Source: Oscillospiraceae bacterium
Lineage (GTDB): Bacteria; Bacillota; Clostridia; Oscillospirales; Oscillospiraceae
DNA: 53,033 bases
Direction: 5' to 3'
NCBI GenBank assembly: GCA_902768805.1
Contig: CACXMX010000003.1
Coordinates: 1 to 53,033, forward strand
Shown here: piece by piece, positions 32,906 through 41,381 of the stretch
Layout of the letters: each line of letters starts with the position of its first letter
Numbering within the stretch: the stretch's first letter is position 1
The notes under the pieces: model-generated
Told to the model about the DNA's origin: nothing
What the model saw: only the letters and a program-made list of their open reading frames with translations
Databases searched by the model: none
Translations under genes and position numbers: made by a program

Positions 32906-33944
32906 ACGGCTGTTTTTCGGGGATCCGGGCGAGAAGAGCATCGATCTGCTCCTCGGCCGCGGCCCATCCGGTACAGAAACGTACGGCCGTCATCCCGCCG
33001 CCCATGCTCTGCCAGCGGCTGAATCCGAAGTCCCCGCTCAGTGTGTCGAGCACGGACTCGGGCAGGATGGGGAACTGCTGATTGGTGGGCGAGTCCACCA
33101 GAAAGTCCCAGCCCTTGTCCTTCAGTCCGGCGCGCAGCCGCATGGCCAGGTCCACCTCATGGCGCGCGATGTCTTCGTACAGGCCGCCGCTCATGAGCGC
33201 CTCGAACTGGATGCCCAGCAGCCGCCCCTTGGCGAGCATGCCGCCGTTCTGCTTGATGAAATAGCGGAAATCCCGGGCAAGCGAGGGGTCGGTGAAAACC
33301 ACCGCCTCCCCGAAGAGGGCTCCGAGCTTCGTGCCGCCTATGGTGAACACATCGCACAGGCGCGCCATTTCGGCGAGGGTGTAGTCGCATACCGAACTCA
33401 CCAGAGCGCAGCCGAGTCTCGCCCCGTCGATATAGAGAGGAAGTCCTCTCTCCCTGCAGGCCGCGTAAAGTTCCTGCAGCTCCGCACGGGTGTACACGGT
33501 GCCGATCTCGGTGGGATTGGAAATGTATACCATTCCGGGCTGTACCATGTGCTCGAAGCTCGCGTCGGAGAAATGGGCCCGGCACAGGGCTTCCACATCA
33601 CGGCCGGAGATCTTGCCCTCCTTCGGGGGCAGGGGGAGCACCTTATGCCCTCCGTTCTCTATGGCGCCGGTCTCGTGTACGGCGATGTGGCCGCTGTCTG
33701 CCGAAACCACACCCTGGTGCGGGCGCAGCAGAGAGACGATCACCGTGCGGTTCGTCTGAGTACCGCCCACGAGAAAATGGACCGCGGCGCTGGGCATGGC
33801 GCAGCGCTCACGGATCAGAGCCGCGGCGCGCTCGCAGAATTCGTCCTCCCCGTAGCCCGGGGTCTGCACGGTGTTGTTCCGCACGAGCGCTTCCATCACC
33901 GCGGGATGCGCGCCTTCCATATAGTCGCTGTCAAATCGGATCAT
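32904..33944 (-). CDS. ltaE: Low-specificity L-threonine aldolase
   Basis: A 346-residue PLP enzyme of fold type I that cleaves threonine or allo-threonine to glycine and acetaldehyde. It shows FDSDYMEGAHPAVMEAL at the N terminus, FLVGGTQTNRTVI in the cofactor site, LYIDGARLG (PLP-ring aspartate and phosphate arginine) and IGGTKLG with the Schiff-base lysine K206. It overlaps the thioesterase gene by 14 bases, so both belong to one transcript. The sequence is closer to the bacterial beta-eliminating-lyase-type aldolases than to serine hydroxymethyltransferase. Confidence 0.9.
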   Translation of the reverse strand: MIRFDSDYMEGAHPAVMEALVRNNTVQTPGYGEDEFCERAAALIRERCAMPSAAVHFLVGGTQTNRTVIVSLLRPHQGVVSADSGHIAVHETGAIENGGHKVLPLPPKEGKISGRDVEALCRAHFSDASFEHMVQPGMVYISNPTEIGTVYTRAELQELYAACRERGLPLYIDGARLGCALVSSVCDYTLAEMARLCDVFTIGGTKLGALFGEAVVFTDPSLARDFRYFIKQNGGMLAKGRLLGIQFEALMSGGLYEDIARHEVDLAMRLRAGLKDKGWDFLVDSPTNQQFPILPESVLDTLSGDFGFSRWQSMGGGMTAVRFCTGWAAAEEQIDALLARIPEKQP

Positions 33945-34674
33945 AGGTACACCTCATCTGAAAAGATTCCCGGCCCTCTGCCGCTCCGCGCAGGAACAGC
34001 GTCTGTCCGGCCAATGAATACGCCAGCTCGGCGGTCTCCCCGGGAAGGAGCTCCTTTTTGTATTCGACCCACAGCGTCCCGAGCGTATGGGCCGCGGCAA
34101 ACTCCTCCGGCAGGATATCCGCCGCCCATCGGAGATAAACCGTATTGTTCAGGTGTCCGTTGCGGTCGATCTCCGCGGAGAGGACCTCGCGGTCCTCCCG
34201 TTCGGTGAGCTCCGGAAACGGGACCTTCCGGGCGGGCGAGAGCTCGCCCGGCTGGGTGAGCACCACAGGTTCGGGCAGCCAGCTCCGGTCTGCCGCCAGC
34301 GCGCGCTCCGCCGCGTCCATGAGCACCCACACGGACACGCCCCGGACGAGAACGGTACCGTCGGGCCTTTGCAGCCGGTAGTGACGCCGGTAAAGGCCGT
34401 GGGCAGAGCGGCCGTTCCATGTGTCGAGCCAAAGCGCCTCGCCGGGCCGGGGCGGGATCGTGATCACCAGCTCGTTTCGTATCACGGCCCAAAAGCACCC
34501 GTGACTGCGGATCCTCTCGTAGCCCCAGCCAAGGGTATCGTAATGGGCGCCGGCGATCTCCTGCAGCTGCCAGAGCAGAGCGCTGTTCTCCACGCGGCCG
34601 AAACGGTCGGTGTCGCTGTCGCCAAAGCATATCTCCGAACGGAAAACACCGTCGGGGAGAAAAGAACCGGTCAT
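33931..34674 (-). CDS. Acyl-ACP thioesterase
   Basis: A 247-residue double hot-dog protein of the acyl-ACP thioesterase family (PF01643-like), which hydrolyses acyl-ACP to free fatty acid. The first hot-dog contains FGDSDTDRFGRVENSALLWQ and the central GYERIRSHGCFWAVIRNELV with DTWNG; the second contains the DRNGHLNNTVYLRWAADILP signature (N and H catalytic positions). The family normally has a cysteine or glutamate as the third catalytic residue, which I cannot assign by eye. It is translationally overlapped with ltaE. Confidence 0.88.
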   Translation of the reverse strand: MTGSFLPDGVFRSEICFGDSDTDRFGRVENSALLWQLQEIAGAHYDTLGWGYERIRSHGCFWAVIRNELVITIPPRPGEALWLDTWNGRSAHGLYRRHYRLQRPDGTVLVRGVSVWVLMDAAERALAADRSWLPEPVVLTQPGELSPARKVPFPELTEREDREVLSAEIDRNGHLNNTVYLRWAADILPEEFAAAHTLGTLWVEYKKELLPGETAELAYSLAGQTLFLRGAAEGRESFQMRCTYDPI

Positions 34675-34800
34675 AGGACCCTCCGGGCGGAAAAGCCGCT
34701 TGATTATTTATGCAAAAAACGCTACACTATAATAAAGAAAAAACGTGGATTTGTAAAGGGCTGCGCGGGCGATCACGGTGCGGCCGCGAAAGGAGCACCC

Positions 34801-35487
34801 ATGAGAAGACTCCCGGCGCTTGTCCTGCTGTGCGCCGCTCTTGTACTGGGCGGCTGCGTGACCCGGACGGAGATGCCGGCTCCGACCCCCGAGCCGACAC
34901 CGGAGACGACACCTTCTCCCGAACCCACGCCCACGCCATCCCCGACCCCGACACCGGAGCCAACGCCGTCTCCCACGCCCGAACCGGTCATGCGGCTGGT
35001 CCGCACCGATTCGGAGAGAGAGTATACCCTGTTTTCCGGCCCCTCTGCCGGAGCGGCGGCGCTTCGGGCCTGGCTCCTGGGCGAGGGAGCGGCGATCACG
35101 GCGGGACATATACCCGAGAGGGTAATGGAGCCGGCTTTCTCGCTGATCACCGCGCCGAATATCACGGATATCACCTCGGCCACCGACGCCACACGCCGTA
35201 TCCGGCTGGCCACCGACCGTATGATCCTGGAGAGCGGACTGCTCGCAGCGGTCCTCCCGGGCTTTGAGGCCCGCTGCGGATACGTGGTGGAGGTCGTCAC
35301 CGGGGATGAGGAAAAGCTCTCCGGATGGGCGGACAGCGCGTCGGCGGATGTCGTACTGCTCTCGGGAAAGACAGCCGGTTCCGTCAGCCGGAAAGGCTTT
35401 TCCGATGTGACCGTTCTGTTTACCACACCGTATGTACTGGAGGACAACTTCACGCCCGGCGGCATGCCGGAAGGAGGAGAATCATGA
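34801..35487 (+). CDS. Lipoprotein with partial TupA-like binding domain
   Basis: A 228-residue lipoprotein (lipobox LGG-C19) with a long proline/threonine/glutamate linker (about 24-64). The C-terminal 150 residues resemble the first half of tungstate/molybdate-binding proteins of the TupA type: IRLATDRMILESGLLAAVLPGFEARCGYVVEVV corresponds to the ATTTSTDNSGLL-type start, and ADSASADVVLLSGK to the GDADVVLVH-type segment. A complete TupA has about 270 mature residues, so the second lobe is missing. AAAGGAG precedes the ATG; a TATAAT lies at 34728-34733. The stop overlaps the following ATG, coupling it to the DUF308 gene. It may be a sensor or remnant rather than a transporter subunit. Confidence 0.65.
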   Translation: MRRLPALVLLCAALVLGGCVTRTEMPAPTPEPTPETTPSPEPTPTPSPTPTPEPTPSPTPEPVMRLVRTDSEREYTLFSGPSAGAAALRAWLLGEGAAITAGHIPERVMEPAFSLITAPNITDITSATDATRRIRLATDRMILESGLLAAVLPGFEARCGYVVEVVTGDEEKLSGWADSASADVVLLSGKTAGSVSRKGFSDVTVLFTTPYVLEDNFTPGGMPEGGES

Positions 35488-36272
35488 AGAGCTTTTTCCG
35501 CAGCTTTCCCTACTCCACGTTTCTCATCAGCATACTGTGCATGGGTCTCGGCCTGTCGCTGCTCCTGTGGCCGGACCACGCCATGACCGTGATGTGCTAC
35601 GGCTTCGGCGGCGTGCTGATCCTGGCCGGCATCCTGCAGACCGTGATCTATATCGCCGGGGAAAAGAAAGGCCTCGTCCAGAAGCTGATGCTGCTCTCGG
35701 GCTTCATCGCCGCCGTTGTGGGCGTGTGGCTGCTTTTCAGCCCGGACAAGGTGCGCACTCTCGCCATGATCGTGATGGGCATCGTGCTGCTCTATCATGG
35801 CGGGATGGACATCAAGTACGCCTTCGACATCAAGAACTGCGGCGGCCGTACCTGGACAGCGGCGCTGTTCTTCGGCATCGCCACCTGCGCCGTAGGCGTG
35901 CTGATGCTGGTCAATCCCTTCAAAACGGAGGGGCCGCTCTTCCTGGTGGCCGGCATAGGCTTCCTGTTCGACGGCATCACGGACTTCTTCACGTCCTTTG
36001 CCGTAGGGACGTCCAAAGCCCGCTATGAGCGGCTGGCCGGTTCGGCTCCCGTAATCGAGCTGGAGCCCGGAGCGGCTCAGACTCTCCCGATGGAGGGCAA
36101 TACGGCCGCCACGCCGGCGCTGAGCGGAGAAACCGCCGAGCCCGCCGAAGCGGCCCCTGCCCCCGCGGAGACGGCCCCGGCCCCCGAAGAAGCGCCCGAA
36201 CCGTCGGCGTCGGAGCCCATAGCCGTCACGCTGGAAGAAGCCATGCGCGGCGACGAGACGCCGAAGGAATGA
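35484..36272 (+). CDS. DUF308/HdeD-like membrane protein
   Basis: A 262-residue protein with six membrane helices in three hairpins (about residues 10-185), each pair carrying a short GxxLLLxP or GIVLLYHG motif typical of DUF308/HdeD proteins linked to acid stress in enterobacteria. The C-terminal 75 residues are a soluble tail rich in alanine, proline and glutamate. GGAGGAGA precedes the start at 35484; its ATG overlaps the preceding stop (ATGA). The function in Firmicutes is unknown. A strong terminator follows. Confidence 0.82.
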   Translation: MKSFFRSFPYSTFLISILCMGLGLSLLLWPDHAMTVMCYGFGGVLILAGILQTVIYIAGEKKGLVQKLMLLSGFIAAVVGVWLLFSPDKVRTLAMIVMGIVLLYHGGMDIKYAFDIKNCGGRTWTAALFFGIATCAVGVLMLVNPFKTEGPLFLVAGIGFLFDGITDFFTSFAVGTSKARYERLAGSAPVIELEPGAAQTLPMEGNTAATPALSGETAEPAEAAPAPAETAPAPEEAPEPSASEPIAVTLEEAMRGDETPKE

Positions 36273-36279
36273 ATCGATC

Positions 36280-36320
36280 AAAAGACCGCCGCAGAGGCAA
36301 AGCTCTGCGGCGGTCTTTTT
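36280..36320 (+). terminator. Terminator after the DUF308 gene
   Basis: A perfect 17-bp stem AAAAGACCGCCGCAGAG (36280-36296 with 36303-36319) ends in TTTTT and also works in the opposite direction for truA. Confidence 0.9.
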
Positions 36321-36339
36321 GATTGCTTGTCCTGTCCTC

Positions 36340-37080
36340 TCAGTATCGAACGCTCATCAGGCACAGGCCCTTTGCCGGGGCGGTGAAGCCGGCTTCGGCG
36401 CGGCTGCGGCTTTGGAAGATCCGCCCGATATCGTCGGCGGGGCGTTCCCCCGAGCCGATCTCCAGCAGCGTTCCGGTGAGGATGCGCGCCATGTTGTACA
36501 GAAAGCCGTCTCCGGTGTACGTGATGCGAAGCTCCTCGCCGACCCTTTCGATCCGCACGCTCCGCAGGGCCCTCTCGGCGGAGCGTCCTTTCTTTTTTCC
36601 GGAGGAGAAAGCTGAAAAATCATGCCGGCCGGGGAGATCCTCCGCGGCGCGGCGCATGGCGTCCGTGTCCAGCGGGGCGGGGTATATGTATACATACCGG
36701 CGCTCAAACACGCAGGGGACGTCGGAGTTCCACACCCGGTAAACGTAGGTTTTTTCCTTCGCCGACAGCCGGGCATGGAAACGGGCGGGCGCCTCCTCCA
36801 GGGAGAGGGCCCCGATGTCCTCGGGCAGGTATTCCCGAATCGCTTTCAGCAGCGCGGAGCAGTCCATGTCCGTATCCGCGCGGAAGGACGCGACCTGGCC
36901 GGCCGCGTGTACGCCCGCGTCGGTGCGGCCGGAGCCGTGGATCTCCACATTCTGCCCCAGCAGGCGGCCCAGCAGGTTCTCCAGTTTGGACTGAATGGTA
37001 TCGGGCGTGTTGCCCTGGCGCTGCCAGCCGCGGTAGCGGGTGCCGTCATAGGCCAGCGTAAGCCTGAAATTGCGCTCCAT
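36340..37080 (-). CDS. truA: tRNA pseudouridine(38-40) synthase
   Basis: A 246-residue TruA enzyme that makes pseudouridine at positions 38-40 of the tRNA anticodon stem. The catalytic aspartate is D54 in HGSGRTDAGVHAAGQV. Also visible are RYRGWQRQ, RFHARLSAKEKTYVYRV, HDFSAFSSGK and the C-terminal GDGFLYNMARILTGTLLEIG. The start at 37080 is 2 bases after the prfC stop, so they form one operon. Length fits the family. Confidence 0.95.
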   Translation of the reverse strand: MERNFRLTLAYDGTRYRGWQRQGNTPDTIQSKLENLLGRLLGQNVEIHGSGRTDAGVHAAGQVASFRADTDMDCSALLKAIREYLPEDIGALSLEEAPARFHARLSAKEKTYVYRVWNSDVPCVFERRYVYIYPAPLDTDAMRRAAEDLPGRHDFSAFSSGKKKGRSAERALRSVRIERVGEELRITYTGDGFLYNMARILTGTLLEIGSGERPADDIGRIFQSRSRAEAGFTAPAKGLCLMSVRY

Positions 37081-37082
37081 GG

Positions 37083-38672
37083 TCAGTTGCGGGAGAACTC
37101 GGCCAGTTCCAGGCCGGGATTCTGCTTCAGCGTGTAGGCGATGTTCCACTCCCCGCCGAAGAGCAGCAGGTCGTTGCCCTTGAAGTCCTGGACCCACTTG
37201 GTGTCGCGGGTGAGCTGCAGCGTGGAGGGGTCCGTGTCGCTGACGATCCAGCGGATGTTCTCATAGGGGAGGCCGCGCCGCCTCACGGCGGTGGAATACT
37301 CGCTCTGCAGCCGGTATTCCAGTACGTCGAACTGCAGCTGCCCGACGACGCCCACGATGACTTCCTCAAGGCCCGTATTTGGCTCGTGGAAGATCTGGAT
37401 AGCGCCCTCCTGGGCGATCTGCCGTATGCCGGTCTCGAACTGTTTGCGCTTCATGGTATCCTTGCGTTCAAAGGCGGCAAAATGCTCCGGAGCAAAGGTG
37501 GGGATCCCCTCGAAACGGACGGGCTTGTCTTTCGAGCAGATCGTGTCGCCGATGGAATAGATCCCCGGGTCGAACACGCCGATGATGTCCCCGGCGTAGG
37601 CCTCGTCGATGATCTGGCGCTCCTCTGCCATCATCTGCTGGGGCTGGGCCAGGCGCAGGGTCTTTCCGCCCTGAACATGGTAATACTCCGCGTCGCGCTC
37701 GAATTTGCCCGAGCAGATGCGCATAAAGGCGATACGGTCGCGATGCGCCTTGTTCATGTTGGCCTGGATCTTGAAGACAAAGGCGGAGAAGTGCTCGTCT
37801 GCGGGATCCACAAGCTCGCCCTCGGACATACGGCCCAGGGGAGGGGTGGTGAGCTCCAGAAAGCTGGTGAGGAACTGCTCGACGCCGAAGTTCATGAGGG
37901 CCGAGCCGAAGTACACGGGGCTCAGGTCTCCGCTCCGCACCAGGTCCAGATCGAAGTCGTAGCCCGCTCCGTCCAGAAGCTCCACGTCGTCGCGCAGCGT
38001 GTCGTACAGGCGGTCGCCGAGCGCGGCGCGAAGCGCGTCGGTATCATCCAGTGAGATCTCGTCGGCATGAATGGCGCGGCTGCCCGCGTGGAACTGCGTG
38101 TAGGAGAGCACCTCGCCCTTCCGGCGGTCGTATACGCCCTTGAAGTCCACTCCGCAGCCGATGGGCCAGTTCATCGGATAGGTGCCGATGCCGAATTCCT
38201 TTTCCAGCTCCTCCATCAGGTCATAAGGACTGCGGGCCTCGCGGTCCAGCTTGTTGATGAAGGTGAAAATGGGGATATGGCGCATGGCGCACACCTTGAA
38301 CAGCTTGCGGGTCTGGGGCTCGATGCCCTTGGCCGCGTCGATGACCATCACGGCGCTGTCGGCCGCCATCAGCGTGCGGTAGGTATCCTCGGAAAAGTCC
38401 TGGTGACCGGGTGTGTCGAGGATGTTGATGCAGCAGCCGTTGTACTCGAACTGAAGAACGCTCGAGGTGATGGAGATGCCGCGCTGCTTTTCCAGTTCCA
38501 TCCAGTCGGAGACCGCGTGACGCGCGGCCGCCTTGCCCTTTACCGAGCCGGCGAGCTGGATCGCCCCTCCGTAAAGCAGGAGCTTTTCCGTTAGGGTCGT
38601 CTTGCCCGCGTCCGGGTGGGAGATGATGGCGAAGGTCCTCCGACGCGAGATCTCCCGCTGCAGATCACTCAT
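37083..38672 (-). CDS. prfC: Peptide chain release factor 3
   Basis: A 529-residue translational GTPase that recycles RF1 and RF2. G1 is SHPDAGKTT, G2 lies in QRGISITSSV, G3 is DTPGHQDFSEDTYRTL and G4 is NKLD. The RF3-specific C-terminal segment RDTKWVQDFKGNDLLLF and the insert FHEPNTGLEEVIVGVVGQLQFDV are present. Length equals the family standard. AAAGGAATG precedes the ATG, and a promoter lies 40 bases further upstream. Confidence 0.97.
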   Translation of the reverse strand: MSDLQREISRRRTFAIISHPDAGKTTLTEKLLLYGGAIQLAGSVKGKAAARHAVSDWMELEKQRGISITSSVLQFEYNGCCINILDTPGHQDFSEDTYRTLMAADSAVMVIDAAKGIEPQTRKLFKVCAMRHIPIFTFINKLDREARSPYDLMEELEKEFGIGTYPMNWPIGCGVDFKGVYDRRKGEVLSYTQFHAGSRAIHADEISLDDTDALRAALGDRLYDTLRDDVELLDGAGYDFDLDLVRSGDLSPVYFGSALMNFGVEQFLTSFLELTTPPLGRMSEGELVDPADEHFSAFVFKIQANMNKAHRDRIAFMRICSGKFERDAEYYHVQGGKTLRLAQPQQMMAEERQIIDEAYAGDIIGVFDPGIYSIGDTICSKDKPVRFEGIPTFAPEHFAAFERKDTMKRKQFETGIRQIAQEGAIQIFHEPNTGLEEVIVGVVGQLQFDVLEYRLQSEYSTAVRRRGLPYENIRWIVSDTDPSTLQLTRDTKWVQDFKGNDLLLFGGEWNIAYTLKQNPGLELAEFSRN

Positions 38673-38708
38673 AAATATACATTCCTTTTCTGTTGATAAC
38701 GGGTAACA

Positions 38709-38737
38709 CTAATATCATAAAAACGGGGAAAAATCAA
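38709..38737 (-). promoter_or_regulatory. Promoter of prfC-truA
   Basis: On the minus strand TTGATT (38737-38732), 17 bp and TATTAG (38714-38709) lie upstream of prfC. Confidence 0.5.
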
Positions 38738-38742
38738 CGCCA

Positions 38743-38773
38743 AAAGCACTGCCCGGATGCCGGGCAGTGCTTT
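38743..38773. terminator. Terminator between the Lgt-like gene and prfC
   Basis: A perfect 14-bp stem AAAGCACTGCCCGG (38743-38756 with 38760-38773) with a short loop ends the long minus-strand transcript before the prfC promoter. Confidence 0.8.
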
Positions 38774-38802
38774 GCCTCACGCAGGGCGCTTCGTCCGGGC
38801 AC

Positions 38803-39804
38803 TCAGCCGGCGGAAGACGGTTTCCGGGCTTTGGCCGCGGCGAGCCTTGTCGCGGCGAACACGGCCGCCAGCCCGACGGTCATCAGCCCATAGGAAAACA
38901 GGAATGCGCCTCCGTGCCGCTGTACATAATATTCCATAAACCCGGCCAGACCGAAACCGCCCAGGAACAGCGCCCAGTACGCAAGCACGCTCCCCCGCGC
39001 GGCGCCCGCCCGGACGCATCGGACCGTGAGAAGGATCATTACGGCGGTCAGCGCCGTGAGAGACAGGATCTGCTCCATACTGACAAACCCGTTGCTGCGC
39101 AGGAACAGCGCGTCGTAGCGGGTGGAATCGAACAGGATCTGGCCCTCGCAGTAGAGAGTGACAAACAGCAGAAATCCGCCGCCCTTCTCGCGCTCCCTCA
39201 GCTCGTTCTCCCGGCGGGAGAGGCGCATCATGCGAGATGCAAGCAGCAGGAAAAGGAAGAATGCCCACATACTCTGCGCGCAGAAGGTGGCAAAACGCCA
39301 CTCCGCTTCCCCGGATACGGGGTGAATGGCGACCGCGGAGAAGGGAAGCCTCTGCAGCGCTTCGTTCTCAATAAGGATCTTGCCCCTGTCCGCCGATCCG
39401 AAGCGTTCGCCCAGCCGTCCCGCGGCAATGCCCAAAGAGCCCGAGAGAGCAAGATCATCCAGCAGGCCGCGGATATCCTTCTCGGCTCCTGTGAGACGCA
39501 GCAGCCATGCGCAGCCGATCGCAGCGGCAAAGACGCCCACCAGACTGAAGCCTCCCGTCCGCAGGTCCGACATCGCCGCGCCGAGAGAGGTATAGCTCTC
39601 CGAAAGGCAGTACCACTGGATGAGCCGGCCGAGATACAGAGCGGCCGCGGCGCCGAAGGGCAGCGCGATCAGAACGGGAAGGACCCGCCGCCCCTGCCAA
39701 AGGCGCAGAGCCGGCAGCATCAGCGCAAAGGAGAGCGCGCCCAGCGCGATCAGCGCCTCCCGCGCGTTTACGGATATACCGAGGAAAACCAGCGTATTTC
39801 CCAT
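38803..39804 (-). CDS. Degenerate Lgt-like membrane protein
   Basis: A 333-residue protein with about seven membrane helices. The layout resembles prolipoprotein diacylglyceryl transferase: TGGFSLVGVFAA matches the GGLSxHGG loop, GIAAGRLGERFG the GRxGNFxNxE signature, and RYDALFLRSNGFVSMEQILSL the C-terminal R-x-F-E...S.GQ segment. The histidine of HGG and the asparagine of GRxGN are replaced, so ordinary Lgt activity is doubtful. It follows the NAGPA-type gene by 7 bases. It may be a distant paralog with a changed substrate or a structural partner of the extracellular glycosidase-like proteins. Confidence 0.6.
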   Translation of the reverse strand: MGNTLVFLGISVNAREALIALGALSFALMLPALRLWQGRRVLPVLIALPFGAAAALYLGRLIQWYCLSESYTSLGAAMSDLRTGGFSLVGVFAAAIGCAWLLRLTGAEKDIRGLLDDLALSGSLGIAAGRLGERFGSADRGKILIENEALQRLPFSAVAIHPVSGEAEWRFATFCAQSMWAFFLFLLLASRMMRLSRRENELREREKGGGFLLFVTLYCEGQILFDSTRYDALFLRSNGFVSMEQILSLTALTAVMILLTVRCVRAGAARGSVLAYWALFLGGFGLAGFMEYYVQRHGGAFLFSYGLMTVGLAAVFAATRLAAAKARKPSSAG

Positions 39805-39811
39805 AAAGTGT

Positions 39812-41305
39812 TTACCCCTCCTCCGGGATCGCCGTGGCGAAATACAGGATATCGCTCATCAGACGCTCCGAAGCATAATCCACCGGATTGATCACTTTTT
39901 TGTTGATGACGATCGTAGCCGTCTGTCCGCCGTCAAGAGCGTAGGCATTGTCTATGCCCATCGACCGGAGCGCTTTTGCCATCGTCCACAGGGTGTTCTG
40001 CTTCGGCCGCCCGGCTATCGCGAACAGATAATGACATTCGCCCAGCTGGCTGATGGAGCAGCGCGTATATTTGGAATGGATCTGGCCTACCGGATACCGT
40101 TCTTTCGGAACGCGGATCTCCCCGTTTTCGAGCATGATCGGACCGAAGGCAAGAGAGAAGACGATGTCGTTGTCCTTGATATACGCTTTGATGGCCTTTT
40201 CGCCTTTGAGTGTGTTCCGCTTGACAAACAGAAGGTTGCCGGAGGAATCGATAAAACAGGTATCCAGGGTTTTCCCGTCGGAGCGGTAAAGCTTGCGGCG
40301 GTACACCACGATCCCGGCCGAGCGGTGGGAGAAGAAATCCCCGCTGAGGCCCACCACGGCATGGACGGTTTTGGACATCTGCGTGGGGGTGTAGCGATTC
40401 TGGGTGCGGAAGGAATTATCCGCCAGATATCTGCGGAACTGGCTCGGGTGACCGACCACGATCTCACAGAACGTGAAATCCAGATCCCCGTATTTCTCAC
40501 GCCAGGCGATCGCCAGGATCGTGTCGTCCCTGTACCAGGTGATCGTTTTTCCGCCGGTCGCCCGATCCGGCGACCAGAACAGCTCCCGCCCGTTGAGAAG
40601 GGGCCCGGCCGCGGCAAGGACCTCCGCCGTGTCGGCGGGATTTTTGGAACTGCCGTATCCGGCTTTGGACGGCTTTGGCGCGACGACGGTTTTTTCCGGC
40701 AGCGAGTAAACCACGGGGACAGCCTCCTCGTTCCCGGCAGGAACGTCGGAGGGCAGATCACCGTCGGGAAGGTCTGCCGCCTCAGCCGCCCCGGCCGATC
40801 CTTCGGACTCGCCGGACCCGGCGGCTGTCGGTACCGTGTCGGGTGCCGGCTGCGTTTCGGCAGGCGCCGCTACGGCCGGTTCGGGTTCCGGTGGAGCCGT
40901 TACGGCCGGCTCCGCGCCCATCTTCATCGTGCTTGTCAGCTCCGTGTCCGCGGACATTATGTTGGTAAGGGTCGCATCGTGCGGATCTGTGTCCGCCGGT
41001 ACCGTGTCGGGCAGCGCCTCTTCTGCCGGCGCCTGGGCCGGAGCTGTCGCCGCGGGAACGGTCTCGTCGGCTTCGCTTGCTGCCGGCGCCGTGCCCGCAG
41101 CCTCCGTATGGGCCGGTTCGCCGGATCCCTCTTCCGGGAGTTCCTCGTCGGCCCAGATCTCCGATTCATCCGGATAGGGAGACGCCGCGGCCTCAGCGGG
41201 CGGCATCCGGACATAGAGAGCCAGAGACAGCAAGGCGGCCGCGAAAGACAGGCACATAAGGGTGCCCGCGAAGACTTTATGCGTTTTTTTCTCCTGCTGG
41301 ATCAT
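39812..41305 (-). CDS. Phosphodiester glycosidase (NAGPA-type) exoprotein, copy 1
   Basis: A 497-residue protein with an N-terminal membrane anchor (about 12-35), a disordered linker of about 175 residues rich in alanine, proline, glutamate and threonine, and a C-terminal PF09992-type domain (about 230-490). The domain shows YRDDTILAIAWREKYG, AVVGLSGDFF, YPVGQIHSKYTRCSISQLG and NAYALDGGQTATIVIN, where the DGGQT is the family's signature. Relatives remove N-acetylglucosamine from phosphodiester links; in Firmicutes, substrates are likely cell-wall polymers. AAAGGAGA precedes the start. It is 70 percent or so similar by eye in this domain to the next gene upstream, so they are a tandem duplication. 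Confidence 0.85.
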   Translation of the reverse strand: MIQQEKKTHKVFAGTLMCLSFAAALLSLALYVRMPPAEAAASPYPDESEIWADEELPEEGSGEPAHTEAAGTAPAASEADETVPAATAPAQAPAEEALPDTVPADTDPHDATLTNIMSADTELTSTMKMGAEPAVTAPPEPEPAVAAPAETQPAPDTVPTAAGSGESEGSAGAAEAADLPDGDLPSDVPAGNEEAVPVVYSLPEKTVVAPKPSKAGYGSSKNPADTAEVLAAAGPLLNGRELFWSPDRATGGKTITWYRDDTILAIAWREKYGDLDFTFCEIVVGHPSQFRRYLADNSFRTQNRYTPTQMSKTVHAVVGLSGDFFSHRSAGIVVYRRKLYRSDGKTLDTCFIDSSGNLLFVKRNTLKGEKAIKAYIKDNDIVFSLAFGPIMLENGEIRVPKERYPVGQIHSKYTRCSISQLGECHYLFAIAGRPKQNTLWTMAKALRSMGIDNAYALDGGQTATIVINKKVINPVDYASERLMSDILYFATAIPEEG

Positions 41306-41381
41306 GAACCGGAAAATCTCCTTTTACGGTATAACCTGAGCGGGACCGGCCGTTAAGCGCTGTATGCGATCCCCGGCCCGA

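Noticed and set aside
34900..34990. Repeated CCGACACC-like units suggesting a short tandem repeat or CRISPR
   Set aside because: They encode the proline-threonine-glutamate linker of a lipoprotein in frame and have no spacers.
38803..39804. Naming the membrane protein lgt
   Set aside because: Key residues of the HGG and GRxGN motifs appear replaced, so the enzyme activity cannot be assumed.
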